Source of the DNA: Photobacterium sp. JCM 19050
Lineage (GTDB): Bacteria; Pseudomonadota; Gammaproteobacteria; Enterobacterales; Vibrionaceae
Length of the DNA: 64,000 nucleotides
Reading direction: 5' to 3'
Assembly: GCA_001310455.1 (NCBI GenBank)
Contig: BAXG01000027.1
Coordinates: 1-64,000 of the forward strand
Within the stretch, counting starts at the first letter, position 1. Each line of letters opens with the position of its first letter. The translations under genes were made by a program, and so were the position numbers. The notes beneath the pieces were generated by a model. That model saw nothing but the letters and a program-made list of their open reading frames with translations, ran no database searches and was not told the DNA's origin. Positions 20,700-29,664 of this stretch are shown here, in pieces.

Positions 20700-21250
20700 T
20701 TAGTCCCAGCTGTTTTCATCAAAACGGTCAAACGTATCCAACAGATCATCATCTGACTTTTGCGGTTTGCCTTTGGCTTTTTGCTCCGGCGCAGCGTCCT
20801 CTTCCTCGTCATAAAGACCGAGCTGTTTCATCAGCGTTTCGATGCGATCAAGCTTTTCATCAACGTAAGATTGCAGGCCGGCACCCAGACGCTCGCCGTT
20901 TTCAATGCGGCCGAGCAGCACATGGAGCTGAGCATCACTTTCCAGCATTGCCAACTCTTCTTCTGCGTTCATACGGCGTTGTTTCTTGGCCTCAGCAGAT
21001 TTTGGATGCGGCTTGGCTTCCACAACCAGTTGGATTGGTTTCTTACTGCCTAGGCGCGGATCACGTTGCTGGCGGGTCTTTGCCGCAGCAGCGGTTTCTG
21101 CTGCTGAATGGCGAGAGCCGGCTTTGTGACCCTTGCGCTTTTTCAGCTTTTTCATCATTCGGCTGGCCAGCTCATCATTTGTCGGTGTACGGTCATCGTA
21201 ACGAGCCGGGCCTCGGAACCAGGGCGACGGCCCCTCTTTTTACGGGTCAT
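20700..21250 (-). CDS. yihI: Der GTPase-activating protein YihI (frame broken once)
   Basis: YihI stimulates the GTPase Der/EngA and so modulates 50S ribosome maturation. The protein is very basic at the N terminus (MTRKKRGRRPGS, then KKLKKRKGHKAGSR) and acidic at the C terminus, with the family core DPRLGSKKPIQL and YVDEKLDRIETLMKQLG. The ATG at 21250 overlaps the methyltransferase stop as ATGA. A missing C near 21210 (GAGGCCCCGG read with one C fewer) separates the first 20 or so residues from the rest. Restored, it has about 183 residues. Only the part from 21158 downward is open as it stands. Confidence 0.85.
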
Positions 21251-21900
21251 GCTTGTACCTTCTTTAATAACATGACGTCATCTGCAGCGAACTCCAGTTG
21301 GAGTCCGTCACGCTCTGCCAGAAAACCAAAGGTCTCCCGGCTGAAGAAACTGACGTGGGTTGGGTCATTTTTGTAGTGCCAGCCGGCAAATGCCTCCGGG
21401 CTGCGCACCAGTTTTGTCATGATGGCCAGCCAACCTCCCGGTTTAACCAAGCTCACCAGTAACTGCCACTCTTTTGCCGGCGTATAAAAATGTTCAATGG
21501 CTTCCGTGCATGTCACGAAATCATATTGGGTATCCAGCAACTGAGTGTTCGGCGCATAGTAAGGATCATAGCCAACTGTCGGGTATCCGGCTTGGGTAAG
21601 CATCTGACAAAGTGCAGGCCCCGAGCCACACCCGAAATCCAAGCCCGAAACGTCAGCAGGGGTTTCCTGCCGCAGTTTTTCCATCAGCGGCACAGCCAAA
21701 CGGGAGAGAAAACGCTGATAACCCGGGTCATCAGGACTGTTCTCATGTTGATCGTAGACTGCTTTTTCTTGCTCTGGAGTCAGACGGGAAGCGGGATCGG
21801 CTATCACCAGACGACAACTGCCGCACTGGAGGTAGTTCCGTTTCCTGTCGCTGTGGTAGGGGGAGAGGTTCGCCCCGTGACACAGAGGGCAATTGGACAT
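21247..21900 (-). CDS. Class I SAM-dependent methyltransferase with zinc-ribbon N terminus
   Basis: Residues 1-40 hold four cysteines in a zinc-ribbon-like pattern (CPLCHG and CGSCRL). The Rossmann methyltransferase domain follows, with motif I GLDFGCGSGP near residue 87, an acidic post-I segment VGYDPYY and TEAIEHF. It has 217 residues and the substrate is unknown. It overlaps yihI by four bases, so the two are translationally linked. It begins 47 bases downstream of the CsrB/C-type RNA terminator. Confidence 0.85.
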   Translation of the reverse strand: MSNCPLCHGANLSPYHSDRKRNYLQCGSCRLVIADPASRLTPEQEKAVYDQHENSPDDPGYQRFLSRLAVPLMEKLRQETPADVSGLDFGCGSGPALCQMLTQAGYPTVGYDPYYAPNTQLLDTQYDFVTCTEAIEHFYTPAKEWQLLVSLVKPGGWLAIMTKLVRSPEAFAGWHYKNDPTHVSFFSRETFGFLAERDGLQLEFAADDVMLLKKVQA

Positions 21901-21946
21901 ATTTCGATCTCTGCGCGAAATGGCGGCACTGTAACAAAAAGGCAGG

Positions 21947-22364
21947 AAAGAAAAAAGCGGCAGGTATCAACCTGCCGCTAACATCGTTCTTGAGAACGTA
22001 TTCTGTGACGTCGTGTCCGTGACGAAATACAACATCCCGGTCCAAATCCATCTGTTTAGTGCGCTTCCCTGAAAGTTTACTGTTCTTCACCCTCCAGGTG
22101 ACGATTGGCAATCCTTTTAGCATCCCTGTGGTACTGTCATCCTTAACAGGGCTTCCCAGCACATGCTTCATTCCTTAAGCTAAGTTGGCCATCCTTGCCC
22201 GGCAGAAGCTCCGCTTCGCCACTCATCCCTAAGGCCTTTCTTGGCGTTCCATAACGCCCTTGTTCTCAAGATGATTCCTCCTGAACCCGGTCCTTATGAA
22301 TCCTTCGCGCCTTCCTGCGCCGCCATCCTGGCTTTTCCTGTTCCATCGCCAACACCCTGTCGAC
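21947..22364 (-). ncRNA. CsrB/CsrC-type CsrA-sequestering RNA
   Basis: Read on the minus strand, this stretch has no plausible protein but more than twenty GGA triplets, many as AAGGAT, AGGGAT or CAGGAT, the CsrA-binding motif. The inferred 5' end GTCGACAGGG at 22364 matches the start of E. coli CsrB. TAGACT lies at -10. The 3' end is a textbook terminator: a 9-bp stem, GCGGCAGGT with ACCTGCCGC (21957-21978), then a U run. Length is about 418 bases. E. coli csrC lies in the equivalent place, between engB (yihA) and yihI. Such RNAs titrate CsrA and are switched on by the BarA/UvrY (VarS/VarA) system. Confidence 0.88.
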
Positions 22365-22507
22365 ATGTTTAGTCTAGATAAACCGGCCTGAAGAAAAACC
22401 GTTTCAGCTCACAAACTCTTGACCGCCGAAGAACAATGATGCGCTAACTCTTTGAATCAAAAAGACATGGACACATTATCCCTGCATTAATTCAGTGAAA
22501 TCTGTTG

Positions 22508-22530
22508 CTTGTTATGGTTGATCTCTTACA
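22508..22530 (-). promoter_or_regulatory. Candidate UvrY/VarA site upstream of the Csr RNA
   Basis: TGTAAGAGATC (minus strand, from 22530) matches the left half of the UvrY/GacA-type inverted repeat TGTAAGAGATCTCTTACA; the right half is degenerate. It lies about 145-165 bases upstream of the Csr RNA start, the distance typical for csrB/csrC. The rest of 22365-22648 shows no gene. Confidence 0.5.
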
Positions 22531-22648
22531 TGCCGGGTAAGAAAAGAGGAAGCGAGGACTAAGGATGCGTGAATGAAGAGATACACAAAGCAACAAGGGC
22601 AGCGTATTGCTGCCCTCTGAATTCATTGCTTAGCGGCGCCCCGGTATA

Positions 22649-23266
22649 TTAATGCAGGCCGCCGAGATACTGAGACAGAGCGGTGATTTCTGCGTCAGTC
22701 AGTTTGGCCGCAACTGAACCCATCATGCCGTTCAGGTCATTGTTACGCTGACCATCGCGGAATTTAGTTAACTGGGCTTGCGTGTACTCTGCATGCTGGC
22801 CCGAGACTTTAGGGAAGCCGGATGATGGCGTACCGTTTCCTCGAGGGCCGTGGCAAGCGATACATGCCGTAATACCACGCTCAGCGTCACCTGCGAGGTA
22901 CAATTGCTTACCCACATCCAGAGAGCTTTCCGGAGAGGTGCCCTTGGACATATCGAGCGACGCATAGTATGCAGCAAGGTCTGCCATGTCCGTTTCAGAC
23001 AACGGAGCAGCCATGCCGCTCATTACGGGGTCGTACCGGCCTTGCTTACCACCGCTGCTCTGACCGAGTTTGAACTCAATCAACTGCTTTTCCAGGTAGC
23101 GAGGATGTTGTCCGGCAATCTTGGGATATTGGGCTAGAGCACTGTTACCGTCAGCACCGTGGCAAGCGGCGCAAGTTGCGGCTTTGGCTTTCCCAGCCTC
23201 TACATCTCCTTGGGCCATTACACTGCTGCTGGCAAGGAGGGTCATAATCAGCGCTAATTTCTTCAT
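22649..23266 (-). CDS. Diheme cytochrome c4
   Basis: A periplasmic electron carrier, usually feeding terminal oxidases. The signal peptide ends around residue 19 (SSSVMAQG). Two heme-binding sites are clear: CAACH at residues 32-36 and CIACH at 135-139, each opening a cytochrome c domain, with candidate axial methionines further on (VMSGMA and LNGMMG). I chose the ATG at 23266 because it gives a normal signal peptide and 205 residues; upstream in-frame starts would add an atypical leader. It is divergent from engB. Confidence 0.93.
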   Translation of the reverse strand: MKKLALIMTLLASSSVMAQGDVEAGKAKAATCAACHGADGNSALAQYPKIAGQHPRYLEKQLIEFKLGQSSGGKQGRYDPVMSGMAAPLSETDMADLAAYYASLDMSKGTSPESSLDVGKQLYLAGDAERGITACIACHGPRGNGTPSSGFPKVSGQHAEYTQAQLTKFRDGQRNNDLNGMMGSVAAKLTDAEITALSQYLGGLH

Positions 23267-23417
23267 GACATTCCATTTATAATTATCAAGCTTCCAGAAC
23301 CGCTCTTTCATGGTAACAACATGGTACAATGAGCGACCATAAGCCGAGCACGGTTATTTTACACAATTTCACATAAAAGTAATTAGCCGACTACATAAAG
23401 TCGAGATGGAGTTAACA

Positions 23418-24086
23418 GTGAATTTTCCACTTAACTATCGCCAGACGCACTTCATTACCAGTGCACCGGATATCCGTCATCTCCCGGATGATACAGGTAT
23501 CGAAATCGCGTTTGCCGGCCGGTCAAATGCGGGTAAGTCGAGTTCACTTAACCGATTGACAGACCAGAAAAATCTGGCGAAAACCAGTAAGACTCCGGGC
23601 CGTACTCAGCTCATTAACCTGTTTAAGGTTACGGATGAATGCCACATTGTGGATCTCCCAGGATATGGCTACGCTCAGGTTCCCCAGGAAATGAAGCTTA
23701 AGTGGCAAAAAGCACTGGGTGAATATTTGCAAAAACGTGAACAACTTAAAGGTTTGGTTGTCCTGATGGACATCCGCCACCCAATGAAGGATCTCGATCA
23801 GCAACTCATTTATTGGGCAGTGGAATGTCACCTTCCGGTTCTCGTTTTGCTGACCAAAGCCGACAAGCTGAAAAGTGGTGCACGTAAGAAGCAACTGACC
23901 ATGGTGCAGGAAGCAGCACTGGCATTCTGCGGCGATGTACAGGTAGAGGCATTCTCGTCACTCAAAGGAATCGGTGTTGACAAGGTCCGCGCCAAACTGG
24001 ATCAGTGGTACGAAGCAAACCTGATTCCCGCTGATGGGGATGTTGAGGAGGCGACGGAATTTGATGAAGGAATCGACAAAGCCTGA
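23418..24086 (+). CDS. engB: Ribosome biogenesis GTP-binding protein EngB (YihA/YsxC)
   Basis: A TrmE-like GTPase needed for 50S assembly and normal division. G1 GRSNAGKS is at residues 34-41, with the TPGRTQ switch region, G3 DLPGYG and G4 TKAD following. I prefer the GTG at 23418 because GGAG lies six bases upstream; an in-frame ATG at 23406 lacks a ribosome site but cannot be excluded. The product is 222 residues, with an acidic tail ([13 protein letters not shown]). It is divergent from cytochrome c4. The frame is intact. Confidence 0.95.
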   Translation: MNFPLNYRQTHFITSAPDIRHLPDDTGIEIAFAGRSNAGKSSSLNRLTDQKNLAKTSKTPGRTQLINLFKVTDECHIVDLPGYGYAQVPQEMKLKWQKALGEYLQKREQLKGLVVLMDIRHPMKDLDQQLIYWAVECHLPVLVLLTKADKLKSGARKKQLTMVQEAALAFCGDVQVEAFSSLKGIGVDKVRAKLDQWYEANLIPADGDVEEATEFDEGIDKA

Positions 24087-24098
24087 TCCCAAAGAAAG

Positions 24099-24120
24099 CA
24101 CCCCACGCTAATGTGGGGTG
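24099..24120. terminator. Hairpin after engB
   Basis: CACCCCAC pairs perfectly with GTGGGGTG around a six-base loop, 13 bases after the engB stop. On the plus strand it lacks a T run; on the minus strand it is followed by CTTTCTTT. It may protect or end either transcript. Confidence 0.5.
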
Positions 24121-24137
24121 AAAGGAGAGAAATCGGA

Positions 24138-24179
24138 GGATAATCATCATAGTTATAATCAGAGTTTTGATGATTATCC
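24138..24179. repeat. 12-bp perfect inverted repeat downstream of engB
   Basis: GGATAATCATCA at 24138-24149 is inverted as TGATGATTATCC at 24168-24179, with an 18-base AT-rich spacer and no T run. It looks more like a dimer operator or RNA hairpin than a terminator. Confidence 0.5.
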
Positions 24180-24382
24180 CGCTTTATGCAACGTCACATA
24201 TCTGCTTGTTCATCGCCTTCCATAGACCTTAAAACCTGTTCTCCCCCTCCTTTGTGGCAAACCTTTGCATTCATGACAGCTATTCCAAGCAGCACTCACT
24301 TATTTGTCTCTAATAAGTAAGTTTTCAGTCGCCCCAACAATCAAAACGGTACCTTGTAAGGAAATTTCAGAAAGCGACAGAT

Positions 24383-24481
24383 AAAAAAATACCGGCCAAG
24401 GAGGCCGGCATAAATACAAGGGGTTACCGTGCCGGGAACAGATTACTGCACCAGCATGGCTAAAAAAATGAACAAGAAGCA
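24383..24481 (-). ncRNA. Candidate small RNA downstream of Spot 42
   Basis: On the minus strand a perfect TATAAT at 24488-24493 is followed by about 100 bases with no good open frame. They end in a terminator: CCGG-based 6-bp stem at 24392-24408, then seven U (24389-24383). The -35 element is weak. From memory, Vibrionaceae carry a short conserved RNA near spf called VSsrna24; position and size are compatible, but I cannot confirm identity. It is transcribed in the same direction as Spot 42, about 265 bases further on. I see nothing else in the rest of the engB-polA gap apart from the hairpins listed. Confidence 0.5.
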
Positions 24482-24745
24482 CTGGCTATTATACGTACCG
24501 ATGACAAATATTAAAGTATTTACTCTAATTTTATTTCTCTTGCGTGCTGTCTCGCACCATTCATGCGAATCAGATAAGCGATGGGGATGAAAAAAAGCTG
24601 GAGCAATAGGTGCCGGGGTTGGCAGACTCCGCAGAACAGCCGGCGGGTTGCGGTATAAAGACAACCTGTGCGTTAAATCTCGCAGCTAGTAGCAATAGCA
24701 ATGCGTGTTTGCCCGGAATCCGGAGGATTGGATGAATTTCAGGCA

Positions 24746-24849
24746 TAAAAAAGCCCCAGTCACTAACGACTGGGGCAGCTGATTCAGCTAAATCCAATAA
24801 CGTGAAACAAAAGGTCTGAAAGATAGAACATCTTACCTCTGTACCCTAC
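24746..24849 (-). ncRNA. spf: Spot 42 small RNA
   Basis: The minus strand from 24849 begins GTAGGGTACAGAGGTAAGAT and by eye stays identical to E. coli Spot 42 for about the first 40 bases. The 3' end is the same terminator type, GCCCCAGTC with GACTGGGGC then six U. Spot 42 is an Hfq-dependent RNA that, in E. coli, is repressed by CRP-cAMP and damps secondary metabolism in glucose. It lies downstream of polA as in E. coli. A TAAATT -10 element is visible upstream. Confidence 0.97.
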
Positions 24850-24962
24850 GTGGTCTAATTTAACCCAGTAGGTAACAAAAAGAAAGCTCATTTCGTAATT
24901 TTATTTCAATACGTAGTAATAAAAGGATATAACCCGTTGACGGCAGGGGCTTTATTTATGAA

Positions 24963-24988
24963 TAAAAAAGCCGGACTTTGCCGGCTTT
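24963..24988 (-). terminator. polA terminator
   Basis: On the minus strand AAGCCGG and CCGGCTT form a stem, followed by a TTTTTT run. It lies about 30 bases after the polA stop. Confidence 0.85.
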
Positions 24989-25015
24989 GATGAGTTATTA
25001 CAGTATTATTAACAA

Positions 25016-27813
25016 TTAATGGGCCTGATCCCAGTTCTCGCCACGGCCGGCATCGGCAATCAGCGGAACAGACAGCAGCGCCGCACCTTCCATTAATTTC
25101 CGTACTTCACTTTCAACCTTGTCAACCAGCGACGATTTCACCTCAAGAACCAGTTCATCGTGCACCTGCATCAGCATGCGAGCTGTACCCGGCTCCTGCT
25201 GGAGCAGCCACTGATCTACCAGCACCATGGCACGCTTGATAATATCTGCAGCCGTTCCCTGCATTGGGGCGTTAATTGCAGCTCGCTCGGCGGCTTTGCG
25301 TCTCATACCGTTGCTGGATTTGATATCCGGCAGGTGCAGACGGCGACCACACAAGGTTTCCACATAACCCATTTCAGAAGCCTGCTGACGGGTCTCTTCC
25401 ATATAGCGCTTCACACCCGGGTAACGCTCAAAATAGAGGTTCATATATTCCTGGGCCTCACCACGGGGTATACCGAGCTGACGAGACAGGCCAAATGCAC
25501 TCATGCCGTAAATAAGGCCAAAGTTAATCGCCTTGGCGCGGCGGCGCATTTCAGACGTGACTTCTGAAATGTCCAACCCCATCACTTCTGCTGCAGTGGC
25601 TGCGTGAATATCCTTGCCGTGGCGGAACGCATCAACCAGCGCGTCATCACCTGACAGGTGCGCCATAATTCGCAGTTCAATCTGGGAATAGTCCACCGCC
25701 AGGATGGTATAGCCTTCCGGTGCAATGAATGCCTGCCGGATCCGCCGGCCTTCATCATTACGTACCGGGATATTCTGCAGGTTAGGATCGGTTGATGACA
25801 GACGCCCGGTGGCAGTCACAGCCTGATGGTATGACGTATGTACCCTGCCGGTTTCGCCGTTTACCATCTTCGGCAACTTATCCGTGTAGGTAGACTTCAG
25901 CTTGGCAAGACCACGGTACTCTAGGATTACTGCCGGAAGCGGGTAATCCAGCGCGAGCTCCTGCAACACTTCTTCGTTGGTAGACGGTGTGCCTGATGGT
26001 GTTTTCTTCAGTACCGGCAGGCCCATTTTTTCGAACAGAATGGCCTGAAGCTGCTTTGGAGAGCTCAGGTTAAATTCTTCACCGGCAATATCGAATGCCT
26101 TACGCTCAAGCTCATCCAGCCGGACTGCAATTTCCTGTGACTGCTGAGCAAGCTTCATGCTGTCAATCAGAACGCCATTGCGTTCCATACGGGACAGCAC
26201 GGGTACCAGCGGCATTTCCACCTGCTCAAATACAATCTTCAGGTTTTCATCAGCCTGCACTTTTGGGTTAATCGCGTTGTGGAGGCGAAGGGTAATATCG
26301 GCATCTTCCGCCGCATACTCTGCAGCCTGTTCCAGCGGGATCTGGTTGAATGTCAGCTGCTTCTTACCCTTACCGGCAATTTCTTCAAAGCTGATGCATT
26401 TGTGCTGAAGAAAGCGCAGAGCCAGGCTGTCCATATCATGCGGCCGCCGACACTGTTGTAGACGTAGGATTCCAGCATGGTGTCAAAGGCGATGCCACGC
26501 ATGTTGATATCGTAGCGGGCCAGCACGCTGGCATCGTATTTCAGGTTCTGACCGACTTTCAATTTGGCTGGGTCTTCCAGCCAGACCTTCATTTCAGCCA
26601 GCACCCACTCGCGGGTGAGCTGATCAGGCGCATCGACATAGTCATGAGCAACAGGCAGGTACGCCGCTTCACCTTCTGCGACAGCAAAAGACACGCCTAC
26701 CAGGTTGGCAACCATGTAATCCAGACTGTCCGTTTCGGTGTCGAACGCAACCAGGGACGCTGAATTGAGCTTATCCATCCAACGGCGAAAATCATCTTCG
26801 GTCAGGATGGTTTCATACTTGCTGCGATCTATGGCAGCGGGCGCAAAGGTATCGCTCACGCTATCGGAGGCACTGCTTGCAGACGCAAAAGAAGCGGCCG
26901 CAGCCGGTGCAGCAGTCGCAACTGACGTACCGCCATCAAGTTGTTCCGCCAGCCAGCGTTTGAAGTTCAGCTTGCCATAAAGGGCAACCAGGGTATCGCG
27001 GTCTTCTTCGCCTTTGCGCAGTTCTTGCGGGGTAACATCAAGCTCGACATCGCACTTGATAGTAGCAAGTGCATAGGAAAGGTAAGCACCTTCGCGGTTA
27101 TCTTCGAGCTTTTTGGCCATGGTTTTGGAGCCACGGAAACCGAGCGGGGCAATCTTGTCCAGGTTGGCAAACAGGTCATCCAGACCACCGATACCCGTTA
27201 TCAGCGCCGTTGCGGTTTTCTCACCCACGCCGGGCACACCTGGAATGTTATCGACCTTGTCCCCCATCAGGGAGAGGTAATCAATCATATGCTCAGGGCC
27301 AAAACCGTACTTCTCCTTGACCCCTGCCACATCCAGCACAATATTTGTCATGGTGTTGATAAGCAGAACGTTCTCATCAACCAGCTGCGCCATATCTTTA
27401 TCGCCGGTGCTGATAAGAACCGGCATACCGGCAGCCGATCCCTGACGTGCCAGGGTGCCGATCACGTCATCGGCTTCCACCCCTTCGATCATCAGGAGCG
27501 GTAAGCCCATCGCCTTGATAATCTTGTGCAGCGGCTCGATCTGACAACGCAGATCATCCGGCATGGGTGGGCGGTTTGCCTTGTATTCCGCGTACATGTC
27601 ATCACGGAAGGTTTTTCCCTTGGCATCAAAGATTACCGCCACTTCAGATTGAGGGAATTGACGGATCAGGCTGCGCAGCATGTTCACCACACCATAAACA
27701 GCGCCGGTAGGTTCACCATCGCTGTTGGTTAAGTTAGGGGCTGCATGGTAAGCACGGTAGAGGTAGGATGAACCATCAACCAGGATCAGTGGATTTTCTG
27801 GAATCGTTGCCAT
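25016..27813 (-). CDS. polA: DNA polymerase I (frame broken once)
   Basis: The repair and Okazaki-fragment polymerase. The N-terminal 5' nuclease domain has [15 protein letters not shown] and [10 protein letters not shown]. The 3'-5' exonuclease domain begins [11 protein letters not shown], so the catalytic Asp and Glu are present and proofreading should be active. The polymerase domain has [14 protein letters not shown] (motif A), [16 protein letters not shown] (motif B) and VHDELVLEV (motif C). One lost base near 26440, at the [11 protein letters not shown] junction, splits the frame. Restored, it has about 932 residues (E. coli 928). In an essential-class gene with otherwise perfect motifs I infer a sequence error. 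The frame start is the ATG at 27813. Confidence 0.95.
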
Positions 27814-27939
27814 AATTAAACTCGGTTACCGATGAGCCGGGTGAACCCATCGCAGTACGCTTGGAATTTGAGTGGCTACTAGCATGCCATGTAGAGGGGA
27901 ATCTGTTAACCGGATGTTTGTTCACAAACTCTTCCACCC

Positions 27940-28075
27940 TGTGGATAAGTTTGTTGGTAATAATTTTCCCAATCATCGGTTTTGTTTGAATTTTATCCTG
28001 ATCATATTTTTAAACCCTTTAAATTCAATTTCTTAAATACAGATCAATGATCTTGATCAGGATCGCTCACCGATC
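27940..28075. promoter_or_regulatory. DnaA box and GATC cluster upstream of polA
   Basis: A perfect DnaA box (TTATCCACA on the minus strand) sits at 27940-27948. Beyond it, six GATC sites fall in 28000-28075, five of them in 34 bases (28042-28075). Such Dam-site density is what SeqA binds. I recall a report that DnaA stimulates polA transcription in E. coli, which gives a plausible reason for the box. The whole 27814-28204 gap is AT-rich and otherwise empty. The few sites argue against a replication origin. Confidence 0.55.
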
Positions 28076-28204
28076 CTTTGTTGTGGAAAAAAATACAGAT
28101 TCAATTCATTACATGACGAAAATTGCTAGATTTTTGTTCTGTAATGTATCGGGATAAAGTGTTTTTTTCGTGTCTTCTACGCATTCAAGGCGAGGAAAGG
28201 AAAA

Positions 28205-28852
28205 ATGAAAAACGTAGCGGTAATTTTGTCCGGTTGCGGTGTGTACGACGGATCTGAAATCCATGAAGCCGTCCTGGCGCTTTTGGCTGTTGAGCAAAAT
28301 GGTGCCCGCTGGCAATGTTTTGCACCGAATATCGACCAGTATCATGTGGTTAACCACCTCACCGGCGAAGAAATGGATGAAACCCGTAATGTGATGGTTG
28401 AAGCTGCACGTATCGCCCGCGGCAACATCCGTGATGTGAAGGAGTTGGATGTCACCGAGTTCGATGCCCTGCTGCTCCCCGGTGGTTTCGGCGCGGCCAA
28501 GAACCTGTCTAACTTTGCCTTCGAAGGACCGGCCCATACGATGAACCTGACGTGCTGGCAGCCTGTCAGGCCTTTGCCAAGCCGGAAAACCTGCCGGATA
28601 TATCTGCATTTCACCGGTCATGATCCCACAGGTCTACGGAGAGGGTGCCCAGGCACTATCGGTTCTGATCAGGAGACATCTTCGGCTTTTACCACCATGG
28701 GCGGTGAACATATCGATTGCCCGGTGGATGACATCATTGTCGACCAACAGCGAAAAGTCCTCTCCACCCCAGCTTATATGCTGGCAGGCAGCATCAGTGA
28801 AGCCGCAAGTGGTATAAACAAACTTGTCGCTAAACTGATTGCGATGGCTTAA
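28205..28852 (+). CDS. elbB: Glyoxalase ElbB, DJ-1/PfpI superfamily (frame broken three times)
   Basis: A DJ-1-like protein with glyoxalase activity in E. coli, historically tied to isoprenoid synthesis. The N terminus KNVAVILSGCGVYDG and the loop LLLPGGFGAAKNL are diagnostic, as is the C-terminal TMGGEHIDCPVDDIIVD. Lost bases near 28551 (C), 28573 (A) and 28650 (G) put the central part, including the expected ICISPVMIP segment, into other frames. Restored, it has about 217 residues, the E. coli size. The ATG follows GGAAAGGAAAA. It converges with the RyhB gene. Confidence 0.9.
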   Translation: MKNVAVILSGCGVYDGSEIHEAVLALLAVEQNGARWQCFAPNIDQYHVVNHLTGEEMDETRNVMVEAARIARGNIRDVKELDVTEFDALLLPGGFGAAKNLSNFAFEGPAHTMNLTCWQPVRPLPSRKTCRIYLHFTGHDPTGLRRGCPGTIGSDQETSSAFTTMGGEHIDCPVDDIIVDQQRKVLSTPAYMLAGSISEAASGINKLVAKLIAMA

Positions 28853-28910
28853 TACAGTCGTCAGGCGACGGCTGGTCGAGAAAAAGAGAGTGATGTTCTG
28901 ACAGGGATAA

Positions 28911-29056
28911 AAGAAAAAGCGACGTGTAAACACGTCGCTAAGCTGAATTTTGGACCTTCGGGGGAAACCGTCGCGCCCTAGCTTTAATACACTGGAAGCA
29001 ATGTGAGCAATGTCGTGCCATCAGAACCACTCTCGGTAGGAGGTGTCCCTGAGTGC
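28911..29056 (-). ncRNA. ryhB: RyhB iron-responsive small RNA
   Basis: The minus strand contains the RyhB pairing core at 28991-29018, which by eye is identical to E. coli over 28 bases (it includes GACATTGCTCACATTGCTTC). A -10-like TATTAT at 29063-29068 and TTGCGC at -35 flank a Fur box. The transcript ends at a 9-bp hairpin, AGCGACGTG with CACGTCGCT (28918-28939), and a U-rich tail. Estimated length is about 145 bases; the exact start is uncertain by a few bases. RyhB acts with Hfq to lower iron-using proteins when iron is scarce. Confidence 0.92.
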
Positions 29057-29064
29057 GAGTTAAT

Positions 29065-29083
29065 AATAACCATTCTCATTATC
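29065..29083 (-). promoter_or_regulatory. Fur box in the ryhB promoter
   Basis: GATAATGAGAATGGTTATT on the minus strand agrees with the 19-base Fur consensus GATAATGATAATCATTATC at about 15 positions. It lies between the -35 and -10 elements, so Fur-Fe(II) would block transcription directly. Confidence 0.85.
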
Positions 29084-29134
29084 ATTGCGCAACCCCTAAA
29101 TGAGATCTTTTTTCATTTAATTTTTGTTACCCAT

Positions 29135-29566
29135 TTAAATCAGGTGCTTAACGAAGTGTAAACGGTAGTCCTCTATCCCGTCTTTCTTCTCCAGATGTTC
29201 AACCTGATACCCGTTGTTCAGCAACATGCAAAGCATGGGCGCGAAACGGTTACGCGATTTCACCCGGATTTCCTTGTACCCTTTTTCTCTTGCCCACAGT
29301 TCTTGATGGATAAGCAGAGCATTGGCAACACCCTGTCTGCGTCCTTCAGGTACAACCCCGCCCAACCAGCTGTAGAAACAGTCATCATCAAGCTGGTAAC
29401 CGATTTTTACACCCAGCAACTCACCATCTTTCTCTGCGACCAAAACAAGATGCGGACGGCGACCTATTCGCTGTTTCAGAGATTCGACGGTTTCTTCATG
29501 ACTAAATTCACTGATCCTGCCCAACACCTGAACGGCTTCCTCATAATCGGTACTGCGTATTTCCAT
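29135..29566 (-). CDS. GNAT family N-acetyltransferase
   Basis: A 143-residue acetyltransferase with the motif A loop VVPEGRRQGVANALL (acetyl-CoA pyrophosphate binding) and the downstream LLNNGYQVEHL beta-strand region. The substrate is unknown. I prefer the ATG at 29566 (MEIRSTDY) because GGAG lies eight bases upstream; the ATG two codons earlier is too close to that site. It stands between the yhhQ terminator and ryhB, on the same strand as both. Confidence 0.85.
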   Translation of the reverse strand: MEIRSTDYEEAVQVLGRISEFSHEETVESLKQRIGRRPHLVLVAEKDGELLGVKIGYQLDDDCFYSWLGGVVPEGRRQGVANALLIHQELWAREKGYKEIRVKSRNRFAPMLCMLLNNGYQVEHLEKKDGIEDYRLHFVKHLI

Positions 29567-29585
29567 GGGCATAACTCCAAAAACA

Positions 29586-29611
29586 AAAAACCGGCATCAG
29601 CGCCGGTTTTG
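29586..29611 (-). terminator. yhhQ terminator
   Basis: On the minus strand AAACCGGC and GCCGGTTT form a hairpin followed by TTTTTTGTTTTT. It separates yhhQ from the GNAT gene. Confidence 0.85.
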
Positions 29612-29664
29612 AAATCACTCAATGAGGACAGCAACGTCTCATAATCTGTCCATCGGCCTCATTG

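Noticed and set aside
21743..22171. 142-residue minus-strand frame across the Csr RNA and methyltransferase start
   Set aside because: It runs through the CsrB/C-type RNA, its terminator and a real gene in another frame.
28042..28075. Second-chromosome-type origin or crtS-like element
   Set aside because: Only one partial RctB-like match and one DnaA box; no array of repeats, and the genes around are ordinary chromosome I genes.
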